Made by a program: the position numbers and the translations under genes | Shown: in pieces, positions 1 to 7,938 of the stretch | Numbering within the stretch: the stretch's first letter is position 1 | How the letters are laid out: every line of letters begins with the position of its first letter | The notes under the pieces: model-generated | The model's input: the letters and a program-made list of their open reading frames with translations, nothing else | What the model was told of the DNA's origin: nothing | Database searches by the model: none | Assembly (NCBI GenBank): GCA_910586955.1 | Contig: CAJUMM010000072.1 | Coordinates: forward strand, 1 to 13,328 | Length of the DNA stretch: 13,328 bases | Origin: an uncultured Lachnospiraceae bacterium | GTDB taxonomy: Bacteria; Bacillota; Clostridia; Lachnospirales; Lachnospiraceae | Direction of reading: 5' to 3'

Positions 1-160
1 AGATTTCCAGAAAATCATGAATGCAGCCAAAAATTCCGACCAGCCTCTTTCCCAGGATGAGTTTGATCAAATCTTCGAAACTCTCAAACAGGGCAAATCC
101 ACAGAGGAAGTAGCCCGGATGGAACAGATGGTACAGCTGGCGAAAAGTTTTATGAAGTAA
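1..160 (+). CDS. C-terminal end of an unidentified protein (partial)
   Basis: An open frame enters from the left edge (first full codon at base 2) and ends with TAA at 158-160, giving the last 52 residues of a protein whose start is outside the window. The visible part is hydrophilic, rich in Gln, Glu, Asp and Lys, and looks helical: it includes DEFDQIFETLKQGKSTEEVA and ends AKSFMK. There are no cysteines, no membrane segment and no motif I recognise, so I assign no function. It is real coding sequence rather than a shadow because the frame runs uninterrupted to a stop followed within 10 bases by a strong terminator hairpin. It converges on the minus-strand CLC gene. The whole protein could be as short as about 55 residues if the start lies just outside the window. 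Confidence 0.6.
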   Translation, partial: DFQKIMNAAKNSDQPLSQDEFDQIFETLKQGKSTEEVARMEQMVQLAKSFMK

Positions 161-170
161 AAAAACAAAG

Positions 171-208
171 GGGCCGCTCTTTCTCCTGCCGGGAGAAAAG
201 AGCGGCCC
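171..208. terminator. Bidirectional intrinsic terminator between converging genes
   Basis: A GC-rich hairpin with left arm GGGCCGCTCTTT (171-182) and right arm AAAGAGCGGCCC (197-208), extended by an imperfect CTCC/GGGAG pairing around a short loop. The plus-strand side is followed by TTGTCTT. The minus-strand side is followed by a T-rich tract (complement of the A-rich stretch at 159-168). It lies 10 bases after the plus-strand stop and 8 bases after the stop of the minus-strand CLC gene, so it can end both transcripts. Confidence 0.85.
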
Positions 209-216
209 TTGTCTTC

Positions 217-1515
217 CTACCGGATACTCCGGTTGATTTTCTCAGGCCGTACCTTGGAATAGACGATTTTCTGGCTGTGATACAGGCCGTAGTAGCCGGA
301 CTGCATGTAGCTCACGGCCACTGCGATCAGGAAAAAGGGGGCCCCCTCATAGCCGAACATCTCAAAACTTATCAAAAGGGCCGTAATTGGACAGTTGGTC
401 ACACCGCAGAACACGGCAGCCATGCCGCAGGCTGTTCCCAGGGATGGGGCAATCTGTAAAACACCGCTCATCAGACAGCCGAAAGCCGCCCCGATAAAAA
501 AAGTAGGGACAATCTCCCCTCCCTTAAAGCCACCTGCCAGAGTGACTGCGGTAAAGAGCATTTTCAAAAGAAACGCCCCTGCAAAGACCTTTCCGGCCAT
601 GGCCCGCTCCACAATGTCCATACCAGCCCCCAAATAATCCGAATTTCCCACAAGAATTGTCAAAAGAATAACCGTCACGCCGGCTGCGGCAGCCCGCAGA
701 AACGGATTGGGAAACCACTTCCGGAACAAATCTTCCGTCCGGTGCAGCACCACGCAGAAAAGAATGCTCACTGCCGCACAGGCCAGACCCAGCACAAGGA
801 CTTTCCCGGCATTTAGCATATCAAAGGCAGGGATTACACCCAGTTCAAAATGCTCCGCCGCAAGCCCGAATCTCCCCGCAATCCAGGAGGCCGTAACAGA
901 CGACGCCACACAGGGAACCAGGGCCGCATACTGCATAATTCCCACGCTGGCCACTTCCATAGAAAAAATAGCCGCTGCAATGGGTGTCCCGAAAAGTGCG
1001 GAAAAAGCAGCGCTCATGCCGCACATAATCACAATCCGCCGATCCTCGTCATCCACCGGAAACAGCTTCCCCAGGAAATTCCCGATGCTGCCTCCCAGCT
1101 GCAGGGCTGCGCCCTCCCGCCCGGCAGAGCCGCCGAAAAAGTGGGTAAGGACCGTGGAAGCAAAAATAAGGGGAGCCGTCTTCACCGGGATCTCCGTTCC
1201 CGCATGAATGGCATCCAGGACCAGGTTGGTACTGCTCTTCTTTTCCTGCTTTTTCTCCCACTGGTACAGAAAGACTATGGCTATGCCCCCCAGAGGAAGG
1301 CCCAGGAGAATCCAGGGATGCAGGGCTCTTATTCCCGTCACATAGTTTACGCAGATGCCGAAAACAGACCCCACCACCCCCAGCACGGCCCCCGTAATGC
1401 CTGACAGAACCAGCCAGCGCAAAAGAAACACCATCCGGTTCCAGACGGTGATATGCAGCCAGTTTTCCCCTTCCCGGATCTCTTTTGTAACCTCATCCTT
1501 GTTCCATCCGCTCAT
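217..1515 (-). CDS. CLC-family anion transporter, CLC-F-like (possible fluoride/proton antiporter)
   Basis: A 432-residue polytopic membrane protein of the CLC chloride channel/antiporter family. The start chosen is the ATG at 1515-1513, which overlaps the upstream stop as ATGA; the open frame extends further upstream (to 1854) but only as a shadow of the preceding gene. The hallmark helix-F motif is GGSAGREGAALQLGGSIGN, with the gating glutamate at E134. The usual GSGIP anion motif is absent; the matching region reads DAIHAGTEIPVK (101-112). The helix-N region is GGFKGGEIVPTFFIGA (328-342), which resembles the GGE-x-x-P signature of the CLC-F subfamily rather than the GGIFAP type of chloride antiporters. 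The internal proton-transfer glutamate (E. coli E203) appears to be Val188 after E187. Family membership is certain; the fluoride assignment is inference from these motifs. There is no cytoplasmic CBS domain. It is the last gene of the leuS transcription unit. Confidence 0.88.
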   Translation of the reverse strand: MSGWNKDEVTKEIREGENWLHITVWNRMVFLLRWLVLSGITGAVLGVVGSVFGICVNYVTGIRALHPWILLGLPLGGIAIVFLYQWEKKQEKKSSTNLVLDAIHAGTEIPVKTAPLIFASTVLTHFFGGSAGREGAALQLGGSIGNFLGKLFPVDDEDRRIVIMCGMSAAFSALFGTPIAAAIFSMEVASVGIMQYAALVPCVASSVTASWIAGRFGLAAEHFELGVIPAFDMLNAGKVLVLGLACAAVSILFCVVLHRTEDLFRKWFPNPFLRAAAAGVTVILLTILVGNSDYLGAGMDIVERAMAGKVFAGAFLLKMLFTAVTLAGGFKGGEIVPTFFIGAAFGCLMSGVLQIAPSLGTACGMAAVFCGVTNCPITALLISFEMFGYEGAPFFLIAVAVSYMQSGYYGLYHSQKIVYSKVRPEKINRSIR

Positions 1516-2018
1516 TCCAATCCCCCATTCCCTATCACTGGCAGAATCCGCTCCGCCACCAGGCCGCCCAGAAGCCCAATCACAAATCCGGCGGCTGTCC
1601 CGGCTGCAAGGAGCGCCGGAAGGTAATACCAGAGAGCTCCCGTTTTCACTGCCCACACAGCCAAAAGAAGCTGGCCCAGATTGTGGGCGATCCCGCCGGC
1701 CACGCTGACGGGAACCATTTCCCACCTGAAGACTTTCTTTGCCCCAATCATACAGGCCAGGCTCAAAAGCCCTCCCGCCAGGCTGTAGGCCATGACGGAA
1801 AGGCTGCCGAAGGTCAAGCCCGCAAGCACAATCCGCACCAGAGAAAGCCAGCACGCCTGCCGCTCCCCCATACAGAAAAGGGCCGTCACAGTCACCAGGT
1901 TTGCAAGGCCCAGCTTGATTCCCGGAACGCCAAAAGAGAAGGGAATCAGCGTCTCTACATAGCTCAGCAGAAAAGCCAGTGCCACCAGCATTCCGTACAT
2001 TGCTACCTTTCTCGACAT
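1512..2018 (-). CDS. Gx transporter family membrane protein (PF07456-like; old name heptaprenyl diphosphate synthase component I)
   Basis: A 168-residue, strongly hydrophobic protein with about five membrane segments (near residues 5-25, 37-50, 57-92, 102-122 and 130-156). The family marks are FGVPGIKLGLANLVTV (29-44) and VAGGIAHNLGQLLLA (106-120), typical of Gx-type small transporters that resemble ECF substrate-binding (S) components. The historical name, heptaprenyl diphosphate synthase component I, comes from early annotation and should not be read as an enzyme activity. The substrate cannot be told from sequence. The start is fixed by GGAGGG at 2025-2030, six bases before ATG. The gene starts 41 bases after the leuS stop with no convincing terminator between, and its TGA overlaps the CLC start by four bases, so translation of the two membrane proteins is probably coupled. 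Confidence 0.85.
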   Translation of the reverse strand: MSRKVAMYGMLVALAFLLSYVETLIPFSFGVPGIKLGLANLVTVTALFCMGERQACWLSLVRIVLAGLTFGSLSVMAYSLAGGLLSLACMIGAKKVFRWEMVPVSVAGGIAHNLGQLLLAVWAVKTGALWYYLPALLAAGTAAGFVIGLLGGLVAERILPVIGNGGLE

Positions 2019-2059
2019 CCGATTCCCTCCGTTATATGGTTAAACGTTCCTTAACTATC

Positions 2060-4474
2060 TTATTTCACAACCAGGTTGATAATTCTTCCCGGCACATAAA
2101 TCTCTTTCACCACAGTCCCCTCCAGGCGGTCCGCCACCACGGCTTTTCCTGCGGCAATGGCTTCCTCCTTGGAGCTGCTGCTTAGAATCTTTACCACACC
2201 CCTGGTTTTGCCGTTGATCTGGACGGCGATCTCTACCTCGTCCTCCTTCATGGCTTCCTCATCTGCAGAGGGCCAGCCGTGGGCGAACACCGTCTCCTTA
2301 TGTCCCAGCTGCTCCCAGAGTTCCTCGGAAATATGGGGGGCAAAGGGCGCCAGCAGGGTCACAGCCGTCTCCAGGGTTTCTTTGTCGATACCGCCCTCTC
2401 TTCTGGACAGATCGATCATCTTATTGTTATACTCCATAAAGCCGGAGATCACCGTATTGAGGCTGAAGCTGTCCAGACGGGAGGTAATGTCATACACCAT
2501 CTTATGGCGCAGCTTCAGGCTTTCTGCCGTAGCCTTGGTCCCCTTATCCTTATTGTCCAGAACCAGGTTCCAGAAGCGCTTCAGGAAACGGGACACGCCG
2601 TCGATTCCCCGGTCGTCCCACTCCGCATCCAGATCCGGCGGGCCTACAAAGAGCTCATACATCCGCAGGGAGTCACAGCCGTAATCCCGGATCAGATCAT
2701 CCGGAGAGACTACATTCCCTTTGGACTTGCTCATCTTGATGCCGTTCTTTCCCGTAATCATACCCTGGTTGAAGAGTTTGGTAAAAGGCTCGTCAAAGTC
2801 AATGGCTCCGATGTCGCACAAAAATTTGGTATAAAAGCGGGAGTAGAGAAGGTGCAGCACCGCATGCTCTACGCCGCCGATATACATATCCACCGGCAGA
2901 TACTTGTCCGCCTTCTCCCGGCTCACCAGCTCCTCACTGTTGTGATTGTCCACATAGCGCAGGAAATACCAGGAGGAACCTGCCCACTGGGGCATGGTGT
3001 TGGTCTCCCGCCTGGCAGGAGCACCGCAGACGGGACAAGTGGTATTGACCCACTCATCAATAGCCGCCAGGGGGGATTCTCCCGTACCGGTAGGCTGGTA
3101 GCTCTCCACATCCGGCAGGGTCAAGGGAAGCTGATCCTCCGGAACCGGCACATTGCCGCAGTGGGGACAGTGAATAATGGGGATAGGCTCGCCCCAGTAG
3201 CGCTGGCGGGAGAACACCCAGTCCCGGAGCTTGTAATTCACCGTCTTCTTACCCACGCCCATCTTCTCCACAATCAGGGGGGCTTCCTTCTTAAGCTCCG
3301 CGGACTCTCTTCCGTTCCAGTCCCCTGAGTTAATCATCGTTCCGCTGGCCTCCGTGTAGGCCTCCGTCATATGCTCAATCTCTTTGCCGTCCTTGGCGAT
3401 AACCTGGATAATGGGAATGTTGAACTTGGTGGCAAACTCGAAGTCCCGGTCGTCGTGGGCAGGAACGCACATAATGGCTCCTGTGCCGTAATCCGCCAGC
3501 ACGTAGTCGGAAAGCCAGATGGGAAGCTTGGCTCCGTTCATGGGATTTACCGCGTAGCTGCCTGTAAATACGCCTGTCTTCTCCTTATCCTGGACCCGGT
3601 CCACATTGGAACGCATAGAGGAGCGCAGAATGTAGGCTTCCACATCCTCCCGGGTCTCGTCGGTGGCCAGTCCCTTAGCCAGGGCGTGTTCCGGCGCAAG
3701 GACCATAAAGGTAGCTCCGTAGAGGGTATCGGGACGGGTAGTGTAGACGGTAATCTTCTCGTCCTTTCCATCTACCGGGAAATCCACCTCCGCACCGTAG
3801 GATTTTCCGATCCAGTCGGTCTGCATTTTCTTAACCTTCTCCGGCCAGTCCAGCTTATCCAGATCCTTTAAGAGCCTGTCCGCATAGGCAGTAATCTTCA
3901 GCATCCACTGGCGGAGGTTCTTCTTGGTCACAGTGGTTCCGCAGCGCTCGCAGACACCGTTTACCACTTCTTCATTTGCCAGGCCCGTCTTGCAGGAAGG
4001 ACACCAGTTGATGGGGAATTCCTTCTCATAGGCCAGGCCCTTCTTAAACATCTGCACGAAGATCCACTGGGTCCATTTATAAAATCCGGGATCCGTGGTG
4101 TTGACCTCCATATCCCAGTCATAGAGGGCAGCAATGTCATTGATCTGCTTCTTAATATTGGCCACATTCTCCGCCGTAGACTTGGCCGGATGTACGCCCA
4201 TCTTAATGGCATAATTCTCCGCCGGAAGCCCGAAGGCGTCCCATCCCATAGGGTGAATAATATAGTGGCCCTGCATCAGTTTATAGCGGCTCCACACGTC
4301 GCTGATTACATAGCCTCTCCAATGTCCCACATGAAGCCCGTTCCCGGAAGGATAGGGAAACATGTCCAGGCAATAATATTTCGGTTTCTTTCCGTCGTTG
4401 ACGTTCACCGGGTTCTTCTCCCAGTTCTTCCGCCATTTCTCCTCCACTGCACGGTGGTTAAATGGTACTGCCAT
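2060..4474 (-). CDS. leuS: Leucyl-tRNA synthetase
   Basis: Class I aminoacyl-tRNA synthetase that charges tRNA-Leu in the cytoplasm. Its 804 residues match the usual bacterial length. The HIGH motif is HVGH (48-51), within DMFPYPSGNGLHVGHWRGY. The KMSKS loop is intact at 580-584. The CP1 editing domain shows the threonine-rich TTRPDT (245-250) and GTGAIMCVPAHDDRDFEFA (330-348), with the conserved Asp used for post-transfer editing. Two zinc-ribbon-like cysteine sets are visible: C158/C161 with C175/C178, and C436/C439 with C480/C483. The C-terminal domain includes QINGKTRG (752-759). A GTG at 4483 would add three residues, but it lies inside the ribosome binding site AAGGAG, so the ATG at 4474 (8-base spacing) is preferred. 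It has its own promoter just upstream and no room for a T-box leader. It is followed by the Gx and CLC genes. Confidence 0.98.
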   Translation of the reverse strand: MAVPFNHRAVEEKWRKNWEKNPVNVNDGKKPKYYCLDMFPYPSGNGLHVGHWRGYVISDVWSRYKLMQGHYIIHPMGWDAFGLPAENYAIKMGVHPAKSTAENVANIKKQINDIAALYDWDMEVNTTDPGFYKWTQWIFVQMFKKGLAYEKEFPINWCPSCKTGLANEEVVNGVCERCGTTVTKKNLRQWMLKITAYADRLLKDLDKLDWPEKVKKMQTDWIGKSYGAEVDFPVDGKDEKITVYTTRPDTLYGATFMVLAPEHALAKGLATDETREDVEAYILRSSMRSNVDRVQDKEKTGVFTGSYAVNPMNGAKLPIWLSDYVLADYGTGAIMCVPAHDDRDFEFATKFNIPIIQVIAKDGKEIEHMTEAYTEASGTMINSGDWNGRESAELKKEAPLIVEKMGVGKKTVNYKLRDWVFSRQRYWGEPIPIIHCPHCGNVPVPEDQLPLTLPDVESYQPTGTGESPLAAIDEWVNTTCPVCGAPARRETNTMPQWAGSSWYFLRYVDNHNSEELVSREKADKYLPVDMYIGGVEHAVLHLLYSRFYTKFLCDIGAIDFDEPFTKLFNQGMITGKNGIKMSKSKGNVVSPDDLIRDYGCDSLRMYELFVGPPDLDAEWDDRGIDGVSRFLKRFWNLVLDNKDKGTKATAESLKLRHKMVYDITSRLDSFSLNTVISGFMEYNNKMIDLSRREGGIDKETLETAVTLLAPFAPHISEELWEQLGHKETVFAHGWPSADEEAMKEDEVEIAVQINGKTRGVVKILSSSSKEEAIAAGKAVVADRLEGTVVKEIYVPGRIINLVVK

Positions 4475-4482
4475 TCTTTTCA

Positions 4483-4488
4483 CTCCTT
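4483..4488 (-). promoter_or_regulatory. Ribosome binding site deciding the leuS start
   Basis: AAGGAG on the minus strand, eight bases before the ATG at 4474. The alternative GTG start at 4483 would use the last G of this same site, which makes that start implausible. Confidence 0.75.
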
Positions 4489-4506
4489 ATGTTTTTACTC
4501 CGTTTT

Positions 4507-4534
4507 ATCATAGCACACAGGCAACATTTGTCAA
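4507..4534 (-). promoter_or_regulatory. Sigma-A promoter for leuS, overlapping the stop codon of the upstream gene
   Basis: On the minus strand a perfect -35 box TTGACA (4534-4529) is followed after 16 bases by TATGAT (4512-4507), one base from consensus. The -35 overlaps the TGA stop of the 540-residue membrane protein gene (4533-4531). The predicted leader to the leuS ATG is only about 25-30 bases, too short for a T-box or other riboswitch, so leuS appears to be transcribed without leucine-tRNA sensing from this promoter. Confidence 0.78.
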
Positions 4535-6153
4535 TCCCCAACTCCCACCACCTGGCGGGTCTCCTGGCCTTCTACATATTCCAGGGTAATCCGGTCTCCC
4601 TCCTTGTAGCGGACAATCTCCACAAAATCTGCCAGCAGCACATCGTAGATGGCGTCGGATCCGGACAGTATCACATAATAATGGGTATTCCCGTCTATGA
4701 CTCCCTGGGCCATCCGAGAAATAGTCCCGCTCTGCTTCTGGGCCGCCGCATCTTCCCCGGTGCCGATGTTATTGGTGCGCATCAGAGCCCGGTAGGCCTT
4801 CTCGCACTCTCCCACCGTGTCGCCGATAGCCACAATCTGGTAGCGCTGGATATTCACCATGGCGTACTTTTTCACCAGGCCGGCGGCGTCCTTAAGGGCC
4901 AGGAAATAGGTAGGCTCCCCGGAAATATTCAAAAGCAGGGGGAAGGTGGCCCGGTACCCCAGGTTCTGCACCTGCCCTTCCGCCGAGGACATGGCGGAGT
5001 ACTCCTCCGCTCCGGCGCAGGAATAATAGCGGGTTTCCATGGTCCGCTGGTTCATCAGCACAAAACCCACGTTGGACTCGTCCCCGGACACGGAGGTGAC
5101 CCCCGTGTACACCCACACGTCGTCGTCCATAGCAATGTAATTAAAACCCTCCGTGGTGCGCAGACAGTCCCGCTGTCCCAGGACGCTGTTGAAGAAGCCG
5201 TGCTTCAGGCTGCCGTGATAGTTGTAAAGCTCCACCAGGAGATCCGCGGGATACACCCGGTCCACCCATTTGGGAACATTCTCCACTTCCATGCTGGTGC
5301 ATTCCCCGGTCACTGCATTGCAGAGGACCACCCTGCCGATAGTCTGGCCGCCGAAGAGACCGATTTGGAACTCCTTTACCGGACAGATCCAGTAAGGCGT
5401 CCCCTCATCGTCAATCTCAAAGCTAATCTGGTCAAAAATATAGGTGGGATATTGGAAGCGCAGGTGCCGGTAAATGTTTCTGCCGAAGTACTCGGACTGG
5501 GAATAGCGGATGGGCTTTTCAAGCTTCACGCACTCCGTCTCCTGGGTGGCCATATCGATCATAATGTAGGCGGGGATTCCGTCCCCGTGGTTGGTCAGCC
5601 ACTTGATGGGGCTTGCGTACACCAAAGGCGTCACCCGCACAGGCTTTCCCTGATAATTGATCTGGCTGTAGAGATTGCTCACCTCGAACTGGGACACATA
5701 CTCCACCATGCTCCCCATCTTCCGGTTCCCCAGAAGCTCTGCAGAGGCCTTGTCAAGAAGGGGAATCTGGTTATAGTCCGCAGGCTTTATGTCTTCCGTA
5801 AATTCCCGGTCTTCTACTGTGAGAAGCCGCTGGTAGGCATCTGCATTTACCACTGGGGAAGACAGAAGGCCCCCCACGGCCAGAATCACCAGCATCAGCC
5901 CCAGGACCCCAAGCCCCAGCTTCAAAAGGAGGGTATTTTTCTTTCCCCCTTCATATTCCAGCCTTCCGCCCTTGGTAAAGCGGAGCTTCTTCCAGGATAA
6001 AATGCCCAAAAGCACCACCCAGCCTGCTGCCAGAAAGGTCCAGGTTCCCGTAGAATGGATATTAAAGGCCGGGATGGTTGCGTAGTAATAGAGAAAAGCC
6101 GCCCCCAGGCCTAAGATAACTGCCGACAGTTTCCAGATAAATTTTTTCATCAT
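4531..6153 (-). CDS. Membrane-anchored protein with large extracytoplasmic domain, function unknown
   Basis: A 540-residue protein I do not recognise. Three membrane segments are visible near residues 9-25, 36-53 and 75-97. The Lys/Arg-rich stretches 3-8 and 55-73 suggest the N-terminus and second loop are cytoplasmic, which would place the soluble part (about 100-540) outside the membrane. That part is rich in beta-type sequence and aromatic residues, for example TPYWICPVKEFQIGLFGG, and ends in a short basic/acidic beta-rich tail (about 480-540). Three of its cysteines could be exposed. The start is the first of two adjacent ATGs, behind AGGAG at 6160-6164. It follows the ABC exporter genes by 48 bases, with only a weak CCCC/GGGG hairpin lacking a U-run between them, so it is probably the last gene of that operon. 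A role as accessory or substrate-handling partner of the exporter is possible but unproven. Confidence 0.85.
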   Translation of the reverse strand: MMKKFIWKLSAVILGLGAAFLYYYATIPAFNIHSTGTWTFLAAGWVVLLGILSWKKLRFTKGGRLEYEGGKKNTLLLKLGLGVLGLMLVILAVGGLLSSPVVNADAYQRLLTVEDREFTEDIKPADYNQIPLLDKASAELLGNRKMGSMVEYVSQFEVSNLYSQINYQGKPVRVTPLVYASPIKWLTNHGDGIPAYIMIDMATQETECVKLEKPIRYSQSEYFGRNIYRHLRFQYPTYIFDQISFEIDDEGTPYWICPVKEFQIGLFGGQTIGRVVLCNAVTGECTSMEVENVPKWVDRVYPADLLVELYNYHGSLKHGFFNSVLGQRDCLRTTEGFNYIAMDDDVWVYTGVTSVSGDESNVGFVLMNQRTMETRYYSCAGAEEYSAMSSAEGQVQNLGYRATFPLLLNISGEPTYFLALKDAAGLVKKYAMVNIQRYQIVAIGDTVGECEKAYRALMRTNNIGTGEDAAAQKQSGTISRMAQGVIDGNTHYYVILSGSDAIYDVLLADFVEIVRYKEGDRITLEYVEGQETRQVVGVGD

Positions 6154-6201
6154 GATATTCTCCTGATTTTTGTTCCCCTTGATTCCGGGGCGGCGGCTTG
6201 C

Positions 6202-7938
6202 TTATACCGCCCACTGGCTGTTGTAAAGTTCTGCGTAGAAGCCCCCCTGGGCCAGCAGGCTTTCATGGGTTCCCTGCTCGATGATCTGCCCGTCCCGCAT
6301 AACCAGAATCCGATCTGCCTCCCGGATGGTGGACAGGCGGTGGGCTACGATAAAGCTGGTCCTTCCCTCCATCATTTTTGCAAAGGCATTCTGGATTTTC
6401 AGCTCCGTGCGGGTATCGATGGAGGAAGTAGCCTCGTCCAGGATCAGCATAGGCGGGAGACAGAGCATCACCCGGGCAATGCACAGAAGCTGCTTCTGGC
6501 CCTGGGACAGGCTTCCCCCATCCTCCGCCAGCACCGTGTCATACCCTTTGGGCATCCGGCGGATAAAGCTGTGGGCGTAGGAGGCCTTGGCCGCCTGGAT
6601 AATCTCCTCCTCGCCGGCATCCGGCTTTCCGTAGGCAATGTTCTCCCGGACCGTAGCCGCCTTCAGCCAGGTCTCCTGGAGAACCATGCCGTACTGCTCC
6701 CTGAGATTCTTTCTGGGAATTTTCCGGATATCACGTCCCTCCACCCGGATAACGCCGTTGTCCACATCATAAAACCGCATAAGCAGATTGATAAGGGTAC
6801 TCTTTCCGCAGCCCGTAGGTCCCACAATGGCAATACGCTGCCCCGGTTTCACACAGAGATTCAAATCCTGTATGAGCTCCCGGTCTTTGGAATAGGAAAA
6901 ATCCACATGATCGATCTCTACCTGTCCCTTTGCCTCCTCCAGGAATGCTTCCCCGGAATCCGGCGTCAAAGGTTCCTCATCCATCAGCTCAAAGACTCGC
7001 CCCGCACAGGCCAGGGCGTTCTGAAGCTCCGTGACCACGCCGGAAATCTCGTTGAAGGGTTTGGTGTACTGGTTGGCATAGCTTAGGAAGCAGGAAAGCT
7101 GCCCTACGGTCAAAGCCCCGTGAATGGCGGCAAAGGCCCCGGTAATTCCTACCCCCGCATACACCAGCCCGTTTACAAAGCGGGTGGCGGGATTGGTGAT
7201 GGAAGAGAAAAAGATAGCCTTTAAGCTGTGCTTTTTCAATCTCTCATTAATTTCATCAAAGCGGGCTATGGCCTCTTTCTCATAGCCAAAGGCCTGCACC
7301 AGCTTCTGGTTCCCCGTCATCTCGTCCATAAGTCCCGTCAATTCTCCCCGGGTCCCCGACTGGAGCAGGAACATTCTGTGGGTCCGTTTGGCGATAAAGC
7401 TTGCCACCAGCAGGGACACCGGCGTAATCAATACCACCACCAGAGTAATCTTAATATGGATGGACAGCATAAAGAGAAGGGTTCCCAGGATGGTCATCAC
7501 TCCGGTAAAAAGCTGGGTAAAACCCATCAAGAGCCCGTCGGAAAACTGATCCACATCCGCCACCAGACGGCTCACAATATCTCCCTGGGAATGGCTGTCC
7601 ATGTATTTCAAAGGCAGACGTTCCAGATGATCAAAGGCAGACGTGCGCACGTCCATCACCACCCGGTAGGTAAGATGGTTGTTGCAGAGATTCATCACCC
7701 ACTGGAGCAGGGCCGTTGCCACAATGATGGCGGCAATCCTTCCCAGCAGGGAAAAAAGGGCTGCAAATTCCACATCCCCAGGCCCCAGAATATAGTCGAT
7801 GGCATCCCCCACCAGAATGGGAGCATACAAAGTCAGAGCAACGGTCACAAGGGCCAGAACCAGGGAACCGGCCAGCCAGATTTTATATTTTCCTATCGCC
7901 TGAAGCACCCTTTTGAGCACGGTTTTATTACCCTTCAT
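6202..7938 (-). CDS. ABC exporter half-transporter, catalytic-site subunit (TM288-like)
   Basis: A 578-residue type IV (exporter) ABC half-transporter: an N-terminal six-helix transmembrane domain (about 20-310) and a C-terminal ATPase domain (about 340-578). Walker A is GPTGCGKST (373-381), the Q-loop is Q421, Walker B is MLILDEA (497-503) with catalytic Glu502, the D-loop is SSID and the switch histidine is His533 in VAHRLST. The signature is LSQGQ (477-481) instead of LSGGQ. This is the pattern of the subunit that supplies the intact Walker B/His in heterodimeric exporters such as T. maritima TM288. Its start codon lies inside the end of the upstream partner gene (11-base overlap), with GGAGGAGG as ribosome binding site, so the two subunits are probably made in matched amounts. 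Such pairs export drugs, lipids or peptides; the substrate is not readable from sequence. Confidence 0.95.
   Translation of the reverse strand: MKGNKTVLKRVLQAIGKYKIWLAGSLVLALVTVALTLYAPILVGDAIDYILGPGDVEFAALFSLLGRIAAIIVATALLQWVMNLCNNHLTYRVVMDVRTSAFDHLERLPLKYMDSHSQGDIVSRLVADVDQFSDGLLMGFTQLFTGVMTILGTLLFMLSIHIKITLVVVLITPVSLLVASFIAKRTHRMFLLQSGTRGELTGLMDEMTGNQKLVQAFGYEKEAIARFDEINERLKKHSLKAIFFSSITNPATRFVNGLVYAGVGITGAFAAIHGALTVGQLSCFLSYANQYTKPFNEISGVVTELQNALACAGRVFELMDEEPLTPDSGEAFLEEAKGQVEIDHVDFSYSKDRELIQDLNLCVKPGQRIAIVGPTGCGKSTLINLLMRFYDVDNGVIRVEGRDIRKIPRKNLREQYGMVLQETWLKAATVRENIAYGKPDAGEEEIIQAAKASYAHSFIRRMPKGYDTVLAEDGGSLSQGQKQLLCIARVMLCLPPMLILDEATSSIDTRTELKIQNAFAKMMEGRTSFIVAHRLSTIREADRILVMRDGQIIEQGTHESLLAQGGFYAELYNSQWAV

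Noticed and set aside
2019..2059. Regulatory hairpin or riboswitch between leuS and the Gx gene
   Set aside because: Only a weak GTTAA/TTAAC repeat in a 41-base gap; no fluoride riboswitch or terminator fits.
2279..3328. A 349-codon plus-strand open frame inside leuS
   Set aside because: Lies wholly within the well-supported LeuRS coding sequence, including its KMSKS and editing regions, and encodes no recognisable protein.
4462..6000. A 512-codon plus-strand open frame opposite the membrane protein gene
   Set aside because: Shadow frame: His/Gly/Pro-rich translation, no ribosome binding site, crosses the leuS promoter region, and the minus strand has a better start and believable membrane segments.
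6154..6201. Terminator between the second ABC gene and the membrane protein gene
   Set aside because: Only a 4-base CCCC/GGGG stem with an 8-base loop, followed by ACAAAAATC rather than U residues; too weak to count as a terminator.
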